Part shown: positions 19,285 to 28,492 of the stretch, piece by piece
Numbering within the stretch: position 1 is the stretch's first letter
Layout of the letters: every line of letters begins with the position of its first letter
NCBI RefSeq assembly: GCF_002979915.1
Contig: NZ_PCQA01000005.1
Location: forward strand, 1 to 64,000
DNA from: Arthrobacter sp. MYb213
GTDB lineage: Bacteria; Actinomycetota; Actinomycetes; Actinomycetales; Micrococcaceae
Direction: 5' to 3'
Length of the DNA stretch: 64,000 nucleotides
Translations under genes and position numbers: made by a program
The notes under the pieces: generated by a model
What the model was told of the DNA's origin: nothing
The model's input: only the letters and a program-made list of their open reading frames with translations
Database searches by the model: none

Positions 19285-20814
19285 CTACTGGTCGTCCTCG
19301 TCGAGTTCTCGTGGTTCTTGGAGCGGCACGTAGGGCAAGCAGATCGCCATAGTCGCTCCGCCCCCAGCGGTCTCGCTGAGCGCTACCGAGCCACCATGTT
19401 GCTGCACGATCGCCACGACTATAGCTAGTCCAAGACCCGAGCCACCGGTCTCGCGTTGTCGCGAGCTGTCCGCTCGGTAGAAGCGTTCGAAGATCCGGTG
19501 GGCGTCTTCCTCCGGGATGCCCGGCCCATGGTCACGAATCTCAAGTACCGCGTCTAATGCGCCGGCTACAAGCGAACGAACACCCACCGCGATCTCAATC
19601 GCTGAGTCTTCCGGGGTGTAGCGCAGCGCATTGGTGATCAGGTTCGCGATGACCTGGCGGATTCGTGCGTCGTCTCCGACGGTGCTGGCAGGAGCTGGAT
19701 ATTTCGTGTCTAATCCGACCAGGCTCACGTTGCGCAACGGTGCACGGACCTTGGTGTCTTCCACGGCGTCTTGGCCGAGAACCAAGAGGTCTACAGATTG
19801 TTTCTCCAGTGGGCGCTGTTCATCGAGGCGAGCGAGCATCAACAGATCTTCGACCAGATGTGCCATGCGTTTGGATTCAGCTTCAATGCGGCCCATGGCC
19901 GAGTCCAAAGCTTCTGGATCTGCCAGTCCTCCATGACGATAGAACTCCGAATAGCCCTGAATGGTGACCAAGGGGGTGCGTAACTCGTGGGACGCGTCTT
20001 GGATGAACCGGCGCATTTTGGTTTCCGAGGCTTCACGGTCGCGGAAGGCTCGCTCAATTTGCGCAAGCATGGCATTCAATGAACGCGAGAGTCTGCCGAC
20101 TTCTGTTTCCGGCGGGTAATTTCGTACACGTTGGGACAGGTCGCCGTCGGCAATCATTGCGGCGGTACGCTCAACGCGAATGAGCGGAAGCAACGATCGC
20201 GAAGTTAGACCATAGGCGATCATTGACATGATTAATGTGGCAAGCAGGCCGGTGGAGAGAACGAGAATTGCGGTTTTTTGGACCGTATCATTGACGTTTT
20301 CAAGAGGTAAGGAAATGAAAACACTTAACCCGCTGGTGGGCAGTGGCACGACCATCGCGCGCCAGCCTGCAGAACCCGCATGCATGCCCGGGACGGTGAC
20401 AGGGGACCAGGGGGTCTTGGCTAATTCAGCCGTTTGTTCCGGTGCAAGCAAAGGAGTGTCAGCGTTGTTGCCGGGGGTAACGCGGCTACGCGGCATAATG
20501 TAAACGATTTTGCCGTTTTCATCGCGAATATCAGCGTACGAGCGGTTGAGCCCGAGCAAAGTTGGATCAATGCCGCCGTTGTCGCCGGACTGGTCATTAT
20601 CCAGGGAATACTGGTAGGCCTTATTTAGGCCGAAGCCCATTGTGGGACCCGAGACATTAAGCTGATCATCGATTTGATTAGTCATCGAAATGCGAAGTGT
20701 GTGTGCTGAACCGAACGCTGTGGCGCCGATGCCACAAATCATCAAGGCGCACATCAGCATCACCAATTTGGTGCGCAAGGATGTACGACGCCACAGTGTT
20801 CTTAAAGCCTGCAT
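19285..20814 (-). CDS. HAMP-domain sensor histidine kinase
   Basis: 509 aa. A first membrane helix near 17-40, an extracytoplasmic sensor region of about 130 residues, a second helix near 178-200, HAMP, HisKA (DASHELRTPLVTIQGYSE, phospho-His in SHELR) and HATPase (NLITNALRYTP, DHGPGIPEEDA, GSGLGLAIV) are all present. It forms a pair with the response regulator encoded 44 bases upstream in the same transcript. The signal sensed is unknown. The overall layout resembles PhoR/TcrY-type actinobacterial kinases. Confidence 0.92.
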   Translation of the reverse strand: MQALRTLWRRTSLRTKLVMLMCALMICGIGATAFGSAHTLRISMTNQIDDQLNVSGPTMGFGLNKAYQYSLDNDQSGDNGGIDPTLLGLNRSYADIRDENGKIVYIMPRSRVTPGNNADTPLLAPEQTAELAKTPWSPVTVPGMHAGSAGWRAMVVPLPTSGLSVFISLPLENVNDTVQKTAILVLSTGLLATLIMSMIAYGLTSRSLLPLIRVERTAAMIADGDLSQRVRNYPPETEVGRLSRSLNAMLAQIERAFRDREASETKMRRFIQDASHELRTPLVTIQGYSEFYRHGGLADPEALDSAMGRIEAESKRMAHLVEDLLMLARLDEQRPLEKQSVDLLVLGQDAVEDTKVRAPLRNVSLVGLDTKYPAPASTVGDDARIRQVIANLITNALRYTPEDSAIEIAVGVRSLVAGALDAVLEIRDHGPGIPEEDAHRIFERFYRADSSRQRETGGSGLGLAIVVAIVQQHGGSVALSETAGGGATMAICLPYVPLQEPRELDEDDQ

Positions 20815-20858
20815 GTAATGACTTTACAATCCGTTAGGGCCGCAAAGCGGCATTGTGC

Positions 20859-21566
20859 TTAGCGTCGGTCGGGAGTGCGCATGAGGTAACCAACACCGCG
20901 CTTAGTCTGAATCAGGGCTGGCCACTCTGGGCGGTCAACCTTACGACGCAGGTAGGAAATATAAGATTCCACAATCGATGCGTCACCGTTGAAGTCGTAC
21001 TCCCACACGTGGTCCAGGATCTGCGACTTGGACAGCACCCGATTCGGGTTCATCATGAGGTAGCGCAGTAGTTTGAATTCGGTCGGTGAAAGGTCAATGA
21101 CCTCACCTGCACGACGGACTTCATGGGCATCATCATCAAGCTCTAGGTCTGAAACCACGATGGTCGCGTTCTCGTCTTCGCCCGAGGCGGTACGACGTAA
21201 TACGGCACGAATGCGGGCCACCACCTCATCGAGGCTAAATGGCTTGGTGACGTAGTCATCGCCGCCGACGGTCAAGCCAGTGACCTTGTCGGTGGTGTCA
21301 TCACGAGCGGTCAGAAATAATACTGGGAAGTGACGCCCTGCGGCGCGCAGCTTGCGGGTGATGGTAAACCCATCCATGTCCGGAAGCATGACGTCTAATA
21401 CGGCAAGGTCTGGCTCTTCTGCTTCGACTGCTGCCAGAGCTTCGCGGCCATTAGCTGCGGCGACCACTTCGAAGCCCGCAAAACGCAGGGAAGTGGAAAG
21501 GAGTTCGCGGATGTTTGGCTCATCATCCACAACAAGAAGTTTGGCCTCTGGGGTTTTTGCACTCAT
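20859..21566 (-). CDS. OmpR/PhoP-family response regulator
   Basis: 235 aa. The receiver domain (1-125) has the acidic pair D14-D15, phospho-acceptor D58 in AVLDVMLPDMDG, and the conserved Lys in YVTKPF. The C-terminal winged helix (about 138-232) carries LSPTEFKLLRYL and VESYISYLRRKVD. Similarity by eye is closest to mycobacterial PhoP/TcrX. It precedes the kinase gene in one operon and is itself monocistronic upstream. Confidence 0.93.
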   Translation of the reverse strand: MSAKTPEAKLLVVDDEPNIRELLSTSLRFAGFEVVAAANGREALAAVEAEEPDLAVLDVMLPDMDGFTITRKLRAAGRHFPVLFLTARDDTTDKVTGLTVGGDDYVTKPFSLDEVVARIRAVLRRTASGEDENATIVVSDLELDDDAHEVRRAGEVIDLSPTEFKLLRYLMMNPNRVLSKSQILDHVWEYDFNGDASIVESYISYLRRKVDRPEWPALIQTKRGVGYLMRTPDRR

Positions 21567-21624
21567 AAATCCCAGTGTGCACGTGAAGTCTGGGAGTCGC
21601 CTGAGAGCTAACTGAGTACCGCGA

Positions 21625-21843
21625 TTAGCTGTTGCGCCGCCTAAGGATGTTGGCCACTACTACGACACCGGCCAAGATGAAAGCAATGGGCAGGCCAAAA
21701 ATGCCAAACGCCATGACTACTGGCGGGATGGAAATTTCTTGGAAATACAAAACTAATACCGCCACCAGTGATAGCGCCGAAAGTATCGCAAGAACGATAG
21801 CTGTGCGCGAAATGACGGACAAGGTAATCGAAGAAGAGCTCAC
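21625..21843 (-). CDS. Small two-helix membrane protein
   Basis: 72 aa from the GTG at 21843, or 87 aa if a TTG at 21888 is used; neither start has a strong ribosome site. Two hydrophobic stretches (AIVLAILSALSLVAVLVLYF and a later VVMAFGIFGLPIAFILAGVV) end in a basic RRRNS tail. No family recognised. It lies upstream of the two-component system in the same direction with a 58-base gap. Confidence 0.6.
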   Translation of the reverse strand: MSSSSITLSVISRTAIVLAILSALSLVAVLVLYFQEISIPPVVMAFGIFGLPIAFILAGVVVVANILRRRNS

Positions 21844-22083
21844 GTCTCTTAACGATACAGCGAATCTGAAGCGGCTCCCGTGACTCAAGGTGAAGTTACG
21901 GGCACCAAAGTGTCATAATCTTAGGTATCGGACTTTATTCGAATCCGTACGTTGAGCACCCGGTGCAAGAACAATAGATAGCCCGGCTGAATGCTCCATG
22001 GATTCGGAGACATAAAAAAGCGTGGCGTGAGGTACATTGCACAGTACGCGCTACAGCACGAGAAACGAACGAGGTAGAGGATC

Positions 22084-22467
22084 ATGCCTAGCGGCAAGGT
22101 TAAGTGGTACGAAAAGTCCAAGGGCTTCGGTTTCATTACTACCGAGGACGGCAAGGAAATATATGTGAACGCCACGGCACTGCCGGAAGGTGTTCATGAT
22201 CTGCGCCCAGGTATGCGTTTGGAGTTTGGAGTGGCGGAGGGCCGTAGGGGCCCGCAGGCGCTGAGTCTGCGCATCTTGGAAGAAGCTCCTTCGGTAGCGC
22301 GCGCAAAGCGCAAAAACCCGGAGCAGCAAGCCGCAATGATTGAGGACTTGATCAAGGTCCTTGATCAAGTATCTAATACCTTGCGCAAGGGACGATACCC
22401 TGAACAAGCGCATGGCAAAAAGGTTGCTACCGTGCTTCGCGCGGTAGCCGATGATCTGGACGTTTAA
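22084..22467 (+). CDS. Cold-shock domain protein with C-terminal extension
   Basis: 127 aa. Residues 1 to about 66 are a cold-shock domain with RNP1 KGFGFI and an RNP2-like IYVNAT, for binding single-stranded nucleic acid. A 60-residue helical extension follows, as in the larger actinobacterial Csp variant. GAGGTAGAGG precedes the ATG. The DUF3027 gene starts three bases after its stop, so the two are an operon. Confidence 0.92.
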   Translation: MPSGKVKWYEKSKGFGFITTEDGKEIYVNATALPEGVHDLRPGMRLEFGVAEGRRGPQALSLRILEEAPSVARAKRKNPEQQAAMIEDLIKVLDQVSNTLRKGRYPEQAHGKKVATVLRAVADDLDV

Positions 22468-22470
22468 CTA

Positions 22471-23091
22471 ATGGCCCGTAAACCCAAATTAGACACCATC
22501 CTTGCTGACGCGGTTGATGTAGCGCGAAATGCGCTCACGGAGATCGCGGTAGACACGGAAATCGGTGAGTATCTCGGAGCTACGTCCGAGGGTGAACGAT
22601 TAGTCACCCATCGATTTGTCTCCCAGAAAAAGGGTTACCGAGGCTGGACGTGGTTCGCGACACTCGCACGGGTGCCACGGGCGAAAGCAAAAGATCTCAC
22701 CGTTTGTGAAGCCGGCATTGTTGCCGGCGAAGACGCTCTTCTCGCTCCAGCATGGCTGCCATGGGCGGATCGTTTAGCAAAGGAAGAAATCGAAGCAGCC
22801 GAGGCCGACAACGCGACAGATGAATCCGATCAGGTGAGCCCCGAGGGGCAAAACGGTGTGTCTACTGAAAAAGAGTCGGAAGCTACCCAGGAACCAGCCG
22901 AGAGCGGTTTAGAGGAAGGAACCGACGGTGTTACTCAGCAAGAGTCGGCTGAGTCTGCTGAAGCAAATGTTGTAGAGAGCATCAAGACTCCTGCGCGACG
23001 TCAAGTTCGCCGACGTCGCACAGCGCAGCGTACTGCTGCTCGTCGCCGTGCTGCGCAGCGCAGTCGTCCACGTAAAGATAACTTGGACTGA
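22471..23091 (+). CDS. DUF3027 family protein with acidic-then-basic tail
   Basis: 206 aa. The first 110 residues match DUF3027 (THRFVSQKKGYRGWTW, VARVPRA-like strand, LAPAWLPWADR). The rest is low complexity: a Glu-rich acidic stretch of about 60 residues and then an Arg-rich tail (RRQVRRRRTAQR and further RRR clusters). The family has no known function. The basic tail and tight coupling to the cold-shock gene suggest RNA or nucleoid contact (inference). Confidence 0.85.
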   Translation: MARKPKLDTILADAVDVARNALTEIAVDTEIGEYLGATSEGERLVTHRFVSQKKGYRGWTWFATLARVPRAKAKDLTVCEAGIVAGEDALLAPAWLPWADRLAKEEIEAAEADNATDESDQVSPEGQNGVSTEKESEATQEPAESGLEEGTDGVTQQESAESAEANVVESIKTPARRQVRRRRTAQRTAARRRAAQRSRPRKDNLD

Positions 23092-23121
23092 CACAAGACT
23101 GAACAAAACTGAGATATTACG

Positions 23122-23168
23122 CAACGGTCCGCGGTTGAATCCTTGAAGGGTTCAACCGCGGACCGTTG
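23122..23168. terminator. Bidirectional terminator between DUF3027 and serC
   Basis: A perfect 18-bp stem (23122-23139 with 23151-23168) has an 11-base loop between convergent genes. Confidence 0.85.
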
Positions 23169-23182
23169 TGTTAACTGCGTGG

Positions 23183-24304
23183 TTAGAGCTGTTCGACGAC
23201 GTAATCGATGCTCTGCAGTAAGGCAGCAACATCACTCGGGTCGATCGCCACGAATGTGGCAATGCGCAGCTGATTGCGGCCAAGCTTACGGTAAGGCTCT
23301 ACATCGACCACTCCGTGAGCGCGCAAGACCTTGGAGATGGCGGTGGCGTCAATCGAGTCATCGAAGTCAATGGTCGAAATGACATTGGAGCGGTGCTCCG
23401 GGTTGGTGACGTAAGGCGTTGCAAACTCAGAAGCCTCAGCCCAGGCGTAAATCTTCCCTGCAGATTCCGCGGTACGTTCCGCAGCCCACTTGAGACCGCC
23501 ATTAGAGTTGATCCACTTGATCTGAGCGTCCAAGGTGACCAACGTGGTCAGTGAAGGCGTGTTGTACGTCTGATTCTTCAGCGAGTTATCGAGGGCGGTC
23601 TTCAGATTCAAGAAGTCCGGGATCCAGCGGTCGGTCGCTGCGATTTCCTCAATGCGAGCCATGGCGGCGGGGGAGAAGAAGGCTAGCCACAGTCCGCCAT
23701 CGGAGGCGAAGTTCTTTTGAGGCGCAAAGTAATAGACATCGGTCTCTGACAGGTCGACAGCTAGTCCGCCCGCAGCGCTGGTGGCATCGATGACCACGAG
23801 TGCATCCTCATTAGCCCCTACCACACGCTTGATTGGGGCTGCGGCTCCGGTGGAGGTTTCGTTTTGAGGCCATGCATAGAGATCTACGTCAGCATCGGCA
23901 ACGGGAGTCGGTACTGAGCCCGGCTCGGCGGTGATAATCGATGAAGCGGCAAGGAATGGTGCCTTATCGGTGGCCTTGGCGAACTTCGAACCGAACTCGC
24001 CAAAGGACAGGTGCTGTGCCTTATTACGTACCAAGGAGAATGTAGCAGCGTCCCAGAACGCTGTGGATCCACCGACGCCCAGAAGTACTTCGTAGCCCGC
24101 CGGGGCGCTGAACATTTCTTTAAGACCGTCCTGCACGGAAGCGACCAGGTTTTTGACTGGCGCCTGACGGTGGGAGGTGCCCAGTAGGTTGGCACCCGCG
24201 TCTACGATTGCCTGAATTTGTTCCGGGCGAACCTTTGAAGGGCCTGCGCCGAATCTTCCGTCGGCAGGCAGAAGGTTCTTTGGAATGTTGATGCCGGTGC
24301 TCAT
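23183..24304 (-). CDS. serC: Phosphoserine aminotransferase
   Basis: 373 aa PLP enzyme converting 3-phosphohydroxypyruvate and glutamate to phosphoserine in serine synthesis. The motif YFAPQKNFASDGG contains the PLP-binding Lys, and FGAGPSKVRPEQ near the N-terminus fits the SerC family of actinobacteria. GAGGAG four bases upstream picks the ATG at 24304 over the ATG at 24316. It is divergent from ideR. Confidence 0.94.
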   Translation of the reverse strand: MSTGINIPKNLLPADGRFGAGPSKVRPEQIQAIVDAGANLLGTSHRQAPVKNLVASVQDGLKEMFSAPAGYEVLLGVGGSTAFWDAATFSLVRNKAQHLSFGEFGSKFAKATDKAPFLAASSIITAEPGSVPTPVADADVDLYAWPQNETSTGAAAPIKRVVGANEDALVVIDATSAAGGLAVDLSETDVYYFAPQKNFASDGGLWLAFFSPAAMARIEEIAATDRWIPDFLNLKTALDNSLKNQTYNTPSLTTLVTLDAQIKWINSNGGLKWAAERTAESAGKIYAWAEASEFATPYVTNPEHRSNVISTIDFDDSIDATAISKVLRAHGVVDVEPYRKLGRNQLRIATFVAIDPSDVAALLQSIDYVVEQL

Positions 24305-24565
24305 CGCGCTCCTCATTTAGCGTTTGGTTGAAAGTGCTGGTATCCCGACGGTGTTCCGTAAATATGGAATAGTTCAGGATAGTTTTGACGTTTCAGTTAA
24401 CATCTTCGCAAATTGCGAGGGGATGAGAGAAAAACAGGACCGTCGGTTACGACATGCAAATTATGCTGTGGTCGCAGGGAACGCTTCCATACCAAGTAGA
24501 GTTGCATACTGACGTTCCGTTTTTTCTAGCGAACCTAACTGTTGTGACTTCCAGGAGTGGCTAAC

Positions 24566-25264
24566 GTGTCTGACCTTATCGATACAACTGAGATGTACCT
24601 GCGCACCATTCTTGAACTTCAAGAAGAGGAGATCGTGGCCTTGCGTGCGCGAATCGCGGAACGTCTTGGGCATTCAGGGCCTACTGTGTCGCAAACTGTC
24701 GCTCGGATGGAACGCGACGGACTCGTTGTAGTCTCCACCGACCGTCATTTGGCTTTGACTGAAAAAGGTCACGAACTGGCTACGGGCGTGATGCGCAAGC
24801 ATCGTCTAGCTGAGCGTCTGCTTTCGGACATGATTGGTCTTGAGTGGGAGTACGTGCATGACGAGGCTTGTCGCTGGGAGCATGTCATGAGCGAACGTGT
24901 TGAGCGTCGACTTTATGACTTGCTGGGCAAGCCTACAGTTTCCCCTTACGGCAACCCGATCCCGGGCCTTGAGGTCCTAGGTGGACCGAAAGTAACGGAT
25001 ATCTCATCTGAGGTTGAGAACCTAGATAACGCATTGCTCTCCGGAAACGTCGGCCCGCTGGCGATCGACCGCTTGGCTGAACCGATCCAAACGGACCCAA
25101 TCCTGCTCGGACAACTGAATGAGGGCGGAATCCGTCCCGGAGCGATAGTCAATCTAGAGCGCGCAGATGATTACGTTGTGGTTCGTGTGCAGGGTATCGA
25201 AGGTGCCCTAGAGTTGCCCGTTGAGGTCAGCGCACACGTCTTTGTACGCACAAATCAAAGATAA
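24566..25264 (+). CDS. ideR: Iron-dependent repressor IdeR/DtxR
   Basis: 232 aa: N-terminal winged helix (SGPTVSQTVARMERDG recognition region), dimer and metal domain, C-terminal SH3-like domain. With the GTG at 24566 (AGGAG eight bases upstream) the metal ligands fall at M10, H79, E83, H98, C102, E105 and H106, the same numbers as in the characterised DtxR/IdeR proteins. That settles the start and supports a working Fe(II) sensor. The window ends in a siderophore-interacting protein gene, a typical target. Confidence 0.94.
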   Translation: MSDLIDTTEMYLRTILELQEEEIVALRARIAERLGHSGPTVSQTVARMERDGLVVVSTDRHLALTEKGHELATGVMRKHRLAERLLSDMIGLEWEYVHDEACRWEHVMSERVERRLYDLLGKPTVSPYGNPIPGLEVLGGPKVTDISSEVENLDNALLSGNVGPLAIDRLAEPIQTDPILLGQLNEGGIRPGAIVNLERADDYVVVRVQGIEGALELPVEVSAHVFVRTNQR

Positions 25265-25354
25265 CGAAATTGTAACTTTTCCGATCGACCGGTAAGGTTG
25301 TTCGAGGGCGTTAGAGGTTTATCTAATGCCGATTCCGAAAGCGCAAACACCGAG

Positions 25355-25515
25355 TATTGCCCTGCCTTCCGGATGTGACAAGAACTTTTAGGGCAATAGC
25401 GGGGAACCCACTCATCTGACGAGTCATTCGTCTTGGGGTGAAGTCATGCAAATAAGCACGACCGGACCAATCACAGGACCGAACCCGACAGCTAACTTCG
25501 CAGGTGTAGATGTGA
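25355..25515 (+). ncRNA. c-di-AMP riboswitch (ydaO/yuaA type), first copy
   Basis: The leader of the M23 gene contains the ydaO-type conserved blocks in order: GCGGGGAACCC (near 25400), TTGGGGTGAAG (near 25433) and CCGAACCCGACAGCTAAC (near 25482), ending CTTCGCAGG just before the gene. In actinobacteria this class precedes cell-wall hydrolase genes and turns them off at high c-di-AMP. Borders are approximate because no folding was run. Confidence 0.85.
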
Positions 25516-25525
25516 GAGGAATGCT

Positions 25526-26557
25526 TTGGCAGAAATCAGGACGACTGGTCGACGTCGCGCAGCAAATGTCGAAATTGACGTGATTGCTGAAATCGCAACG
25601 GCCGCTACCGAACGACCCGTTGGCCGCCGCGCATCGCGCGAAGCCACTGTCGAAGCATTAGAAATTCTCGCACCAGTGTGTGCTGACTATGTTGGACGCC
25701 GATTCACCTCGGGACAGCGTTACGGTATCGCACCAACATCGAAAACTCTTGCTGCTCAGGATGTTGACGGAAACGTCATTGCCCTACCTACGGCCAAGCC
25801 GGTCATGGCTTCCGAGGGTGCAGTAGCCAGTAATGGGGAACTCGTTCAGAGTCTCCATGCATCACCTAAAAAAGCTTCCCGCTTAGGGTTCACGCATAAG
25901 ATCGCTGCCGTTGCCGCGGTATCCGGGCTGGCCCTTGCCGCAGTTTCCCCGCAACTAAACGGAACCGAGGCAGACGAGCCGGCTTCCGTGGCTAGTGCTC
26001 AGCGCACCGCGACTTCCGCTGTGGTTGATGTTAAAGCACCGGAAAATGCAGGGCTAGAGGTTCAGCGTGCCGCATTGAAGTCGGATATCAATCCAAGCGT
26101 GGCCGAAGAAAACAAGCTTTCTGAAATCCTGACCGCTTCCGGTGGAAATATCCAGAAGATCGGTTCTACGGGCGGTCTGCTAGAGCGTCCCGTGGAAAGC
26201 AACCGCATCACTTCACCCTTCGGGCACCGCAAGAATCCAACCGGCGCCGGCTTCATGGTCCACAGTGGCACAGATTACGGTGTGCCGAGCGGCACAAAGG
26301 TTTACGCGGCTGCTTCGGGCACCGTGGAGGTCGCAGGATGGGCCGGTCACTCCGGCCAACGCGTTACCATCGGTCACGGAAATGGGCTGGAAACTGGCTA
26401 TAGCCACAACTCCAAAGTCCTAGTCAAGGTCGGAGACAAGGTGCAGCGAGGCGATGTGATCGCGCTGGCCGGCAGTACCGGTAACTCGACGGGCCCTCAC
26501 GTGCACTTTGAGGTCATCGTTGATGGGCAGTTCAAAGACCCAGCAGGTTGGTTATAA
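25526..26557 (+). CDS. Secreted M23-family peptidoglycan endopeptidase
   Basis: 343 aa. A basic N-terminal region of about 115 residues and one hydrophobic segment (roughly 128-147) lead to an exported part ending in a peptidase M23 (LytM) domain. MVHSGTDYG supplies the first His/Asp zinc ligands and GPHVHFEV the last His pair. It should cleave peptide cross-bridges in the wall. The start is a TTG with AGAGGA six bases upstream. Expression is probably set by the c-di-AMP riboswitch in its leader. Confidence 0.88.
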   Translation: MAEIRTTGRRRAANVEIDVIAEIATAATERPVGRRASREATVEALEILAPVCADYVGRRFTSGQRYGIAPTSKTLAAQDVDGNVIALPTAKPVMASEGAVASNGELVQSLHASPKKASRLGFTHKIAAVAAVSGLALAAVSPQLNGTEADEPASVASAQRTATSAVVDVKAPENAGLEVQRAALKSDINPSVAEENKLSEILTASGGNIQKIGSTGGLLERPVESNRITSPFGHRKNPTGAGFMVHSGTDYGVPSGTKVYAAASGTVEVAGWAGHSGQRVTIGHGNGLETGYSHNSKVLVKVGDKVQRGDVIALAGSTGNSTGPHVHFEVIVDGQFKDPAGWL

Positions 26558-26625
26558 CGTTGAACGTCACCTTACCGTGATCAAAACGTGACATTTGAAA
26601 GATAGTCCTATAGGCTTATCTGCGT

Positions 26626-26842
26626 GCCAGGGGGAAGCCCTGAGCAACATTGCATGTGATCCGAGCACTGCCAGCATGCAATGAGCAGTTATACACAACT
26701 CGTACGGCAGTGGCGGGGGAACCATCATCGGGTCGTTAGTTTTGACTAACAGCCCTAGGGGTTAAGTGGACAAGAAGGAAACTTCGAATCCACCGAGGTA
26801 ACTCCACTTCGAACCCGACAGCTTACCTCGTAGGAATCAAGG
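26626..26842 (+). ncRNA. c-di-AMP riboswitch (ydaO/yuaA type), second copy
   Basis: The leader of the NlpC/P60 gene repeats the same blocks: GGCGGGGGAACC (near 26712), AGGGGTTAAGT (near 26757) and TTCGAACCCGACAGCTTACC (near 26810) with CTCGTAGG before the start. An inserted hairpin (ATTGCATG with CATGCAAT) lies in the 5' part. Borders are approximate. Confidence 0.85.
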
Positions 26843-26854
26843 AGAGGCATTATT

Positions 26855-27706
26855 GTGACCAAGCGTCAAACCCATGGACGTCGCCGCGCCGACGTGCCAC
26901 GCACTAACTCGCTAGAGGCGATTTCTCAGGCCGTAGCGTCTAACGCGGGCTCAGTCGGTCGACAGGCAGCCGTTGTTGCTGCTGCGTCCGGTTTGATCGT
27001 CACCCTAGGCGTTCCAGGACAGGCTACCGCACCTCGCGATGTATCCGCTGCACCGGTTGACACCATTAACCCTGAGCGCGTATCGGTAAAGACCGTCAAG
27101 GTCGACACCAAGAAGGCCGACAAGCTCGACATCGAGCGCGCCAGCTTCACCGCTGAGCCAAAGCCTGAGCCAGAGCCAGTCGTTATCGCTGTTGCTGACA
27201 GCATTGAGCCAACCACCCGTCAGAACTCGGGCAGCTCCGATTCTTCGGGAAGTGCTGACTCCATGGCGCCGATGACCCGCCAGAACCGTGGCGGCAACAG
27301 CCAGCAGAGCGCACCAACTCAGAAGCAGGAAACCAAGAAGGAAACTTCGGCTCCTAGCAAGAACCTGACTGGTATTGCAGGAACTGCAGCCAAGTACTCA
27401 GGCGTTCCATACGTCTGGGGCGGCAACACTCCAAGCGGCTGGGATTGCTCGGGCTTCGTCAAGTATGTTTACGCACAGCACGGCATCAACATCGCTCGTG
27501 GCACCTCCGCGATTCTAGGCTCCGGCCAGTTCAAGCGCACCAGCAGCCCGAAGCCTGGCGACCTGGTGTTCCAGAACGGTGGCGGCCACGTAGGAATCTA
27601 CCTCGGCGGTGGCCAGATGATCGGTGCACAGAACCCTAGCGTCGGTACCATGATCCACTCGGTAACACGCAACCCGTTGTACGGGTACTACACCCTAGCT
27701 GGCTAA
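26855..27706 (+). CDS. Secreted NlpC/P60 cell-wall hydrolase
   Basis: 283 aa. A basic N-terminus and a hydrophobic export segment (about 38-57) are followed by a Pro/Glu/Ser/Gln-rich linker, then an NlpC/P60 domain from about 170. Its catalytic Cys198 is in WDCSGF, its His in GGHVGIYLGGG, and the VPYVWGG strand is canonical. It should cut gamma-D-Glu-diaminoacid or related peptide bonds. AAGGAGAGG precedes the GTG. The c-di-AMP riboswitch in its leader links it to envelope stress or osmolyte state. Confidence 0.92.
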   Translation: MTKRQTHGRRRADVPRTNSLEAISQAVASNAGSVGRQAAVVAAASGLIVTLGVPGQATAPRDVSAAPVDTINPERVSVKTVKVDTKKADKLDIERASFTAEPKPEPEPVVIAVADSIEPTTRQNSGSSDSSGSADSMAPMTRQNRGGNSQQSAPTQKQETKKETSAPSKNLTGIAGTAAKYSGVPYVWGGNTPSGWDCSGFVKYVYAQHGINIARGTSAILGSGQFKRTSSPKPGDLVFQNGGGHVGIYLGGGQMIGAQNPSVGTMIHSVTRNPLYGYYTLAG

Positions 27707-27717
27707 ACAGTCTGCTC

Positions 27718-27760
27718 CCATTGGCCATCGAACGTAAAGTTCGGTGGCCAATGGTCGTTT
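27718..27760 (+). terminator. Terminator after NlpC/P60 gene
   Basis: A 10-bp stem (27718-27727 with 27745-27754) encloses a second 5-bp stem CGAAC/GTTCG and is followed by TCGTTT. Confidence 0.75.
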
Positions 27761-27931
27761 AACACAGTGAACTCCATGCTACTTCGCGATGAAAATCAGC
27801 GAATATCTTCCTATTTTTAGCCCCGAATATGCCACATATCGCATAGGCTAACGGCAAGAGGACTAACCGAGACGAGCTCGTCGTTATCAACTTCAAGTGA
27901 TGCGTACGAATTCATTGAAGGAAGTAAACGC

Positions 27932-28426
27932 ATGAGAACGTTGGTTTTGAACGCAGGATTTGAGCCACTGGCCGTGGTGACCTTTCGTAGAGCGCTTATC
28001 CTTGTGCTAACAGAAAAAGCAACGATCATCTTGCAAGACGATGAATCACCGGTTCGCGGTACCGACAGGGAATTACCCCGACCCACCGTCATCGTGTTAA
28101 AACGATATGTGCGACGCCCCTACAGGAACATGATCCATGTGACCCGTAGGGGCGTTCTTCGTAGGGACCACTTTCGTTGTGCATACTGTGGGAAAACTGC
28201 CAATACAATCGACCATGTGATCCCGCGCAGTAGGGGAGGGCAGAACACCTGGGAAAATCTAGTAGCAGCGTGCCTGTCATGCAATAGTCGTAAGGCTGAC
28301 AAAATGCTCGCTCAGCTCGGTTGGCAATTGCTACTCACACCACATCAGCCGCGAGTGGGCGGGCACCTAGTTTCCGGGTTAGAACATATTGATGCTTCGT
28401 GGAATCAATATCTTCATGCCAGCTAG
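27932..28426 (+). CDS. HNH endonuclease domain protein
   Basis: 164 aa. The C-terminal half has the HNH core: CAYCGK, TIDHVIPRSRGGQNTWENLV, then CLSCNSRK, giving two CxxC zinc knuckles and the catalytic His. The N-terminal 75 residues (MRTLVLNAGFEPLAVV) are typical of a chromosomal actinobacterial HNH family whose role is unknown; a DNA-processing function is inferred. It starts with an ATG after AAGGAAG and stands alone. Confidence 0.87.
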   Translation: MRTLVLNAGFEPLAVVTFRRALILVLTEKATIILQDDESPVRGTDRELPRPTVIVLKRYVRRPYRNMIHVTRRGVLRRDHFRCAYCGKTANTIDHVIPRSRGGQNTWENLVAACLSCNSRKADKMLAQLGWQLLLTPHQPRVGGHLVSGLEHIDASWNQYLHAS

Positions 28427-28492
28427 GAAATATCTAGACTCCGTGAGATGTTGAGACGTTAGTACTATCTGAACAAATCACGGAGGTAACTT

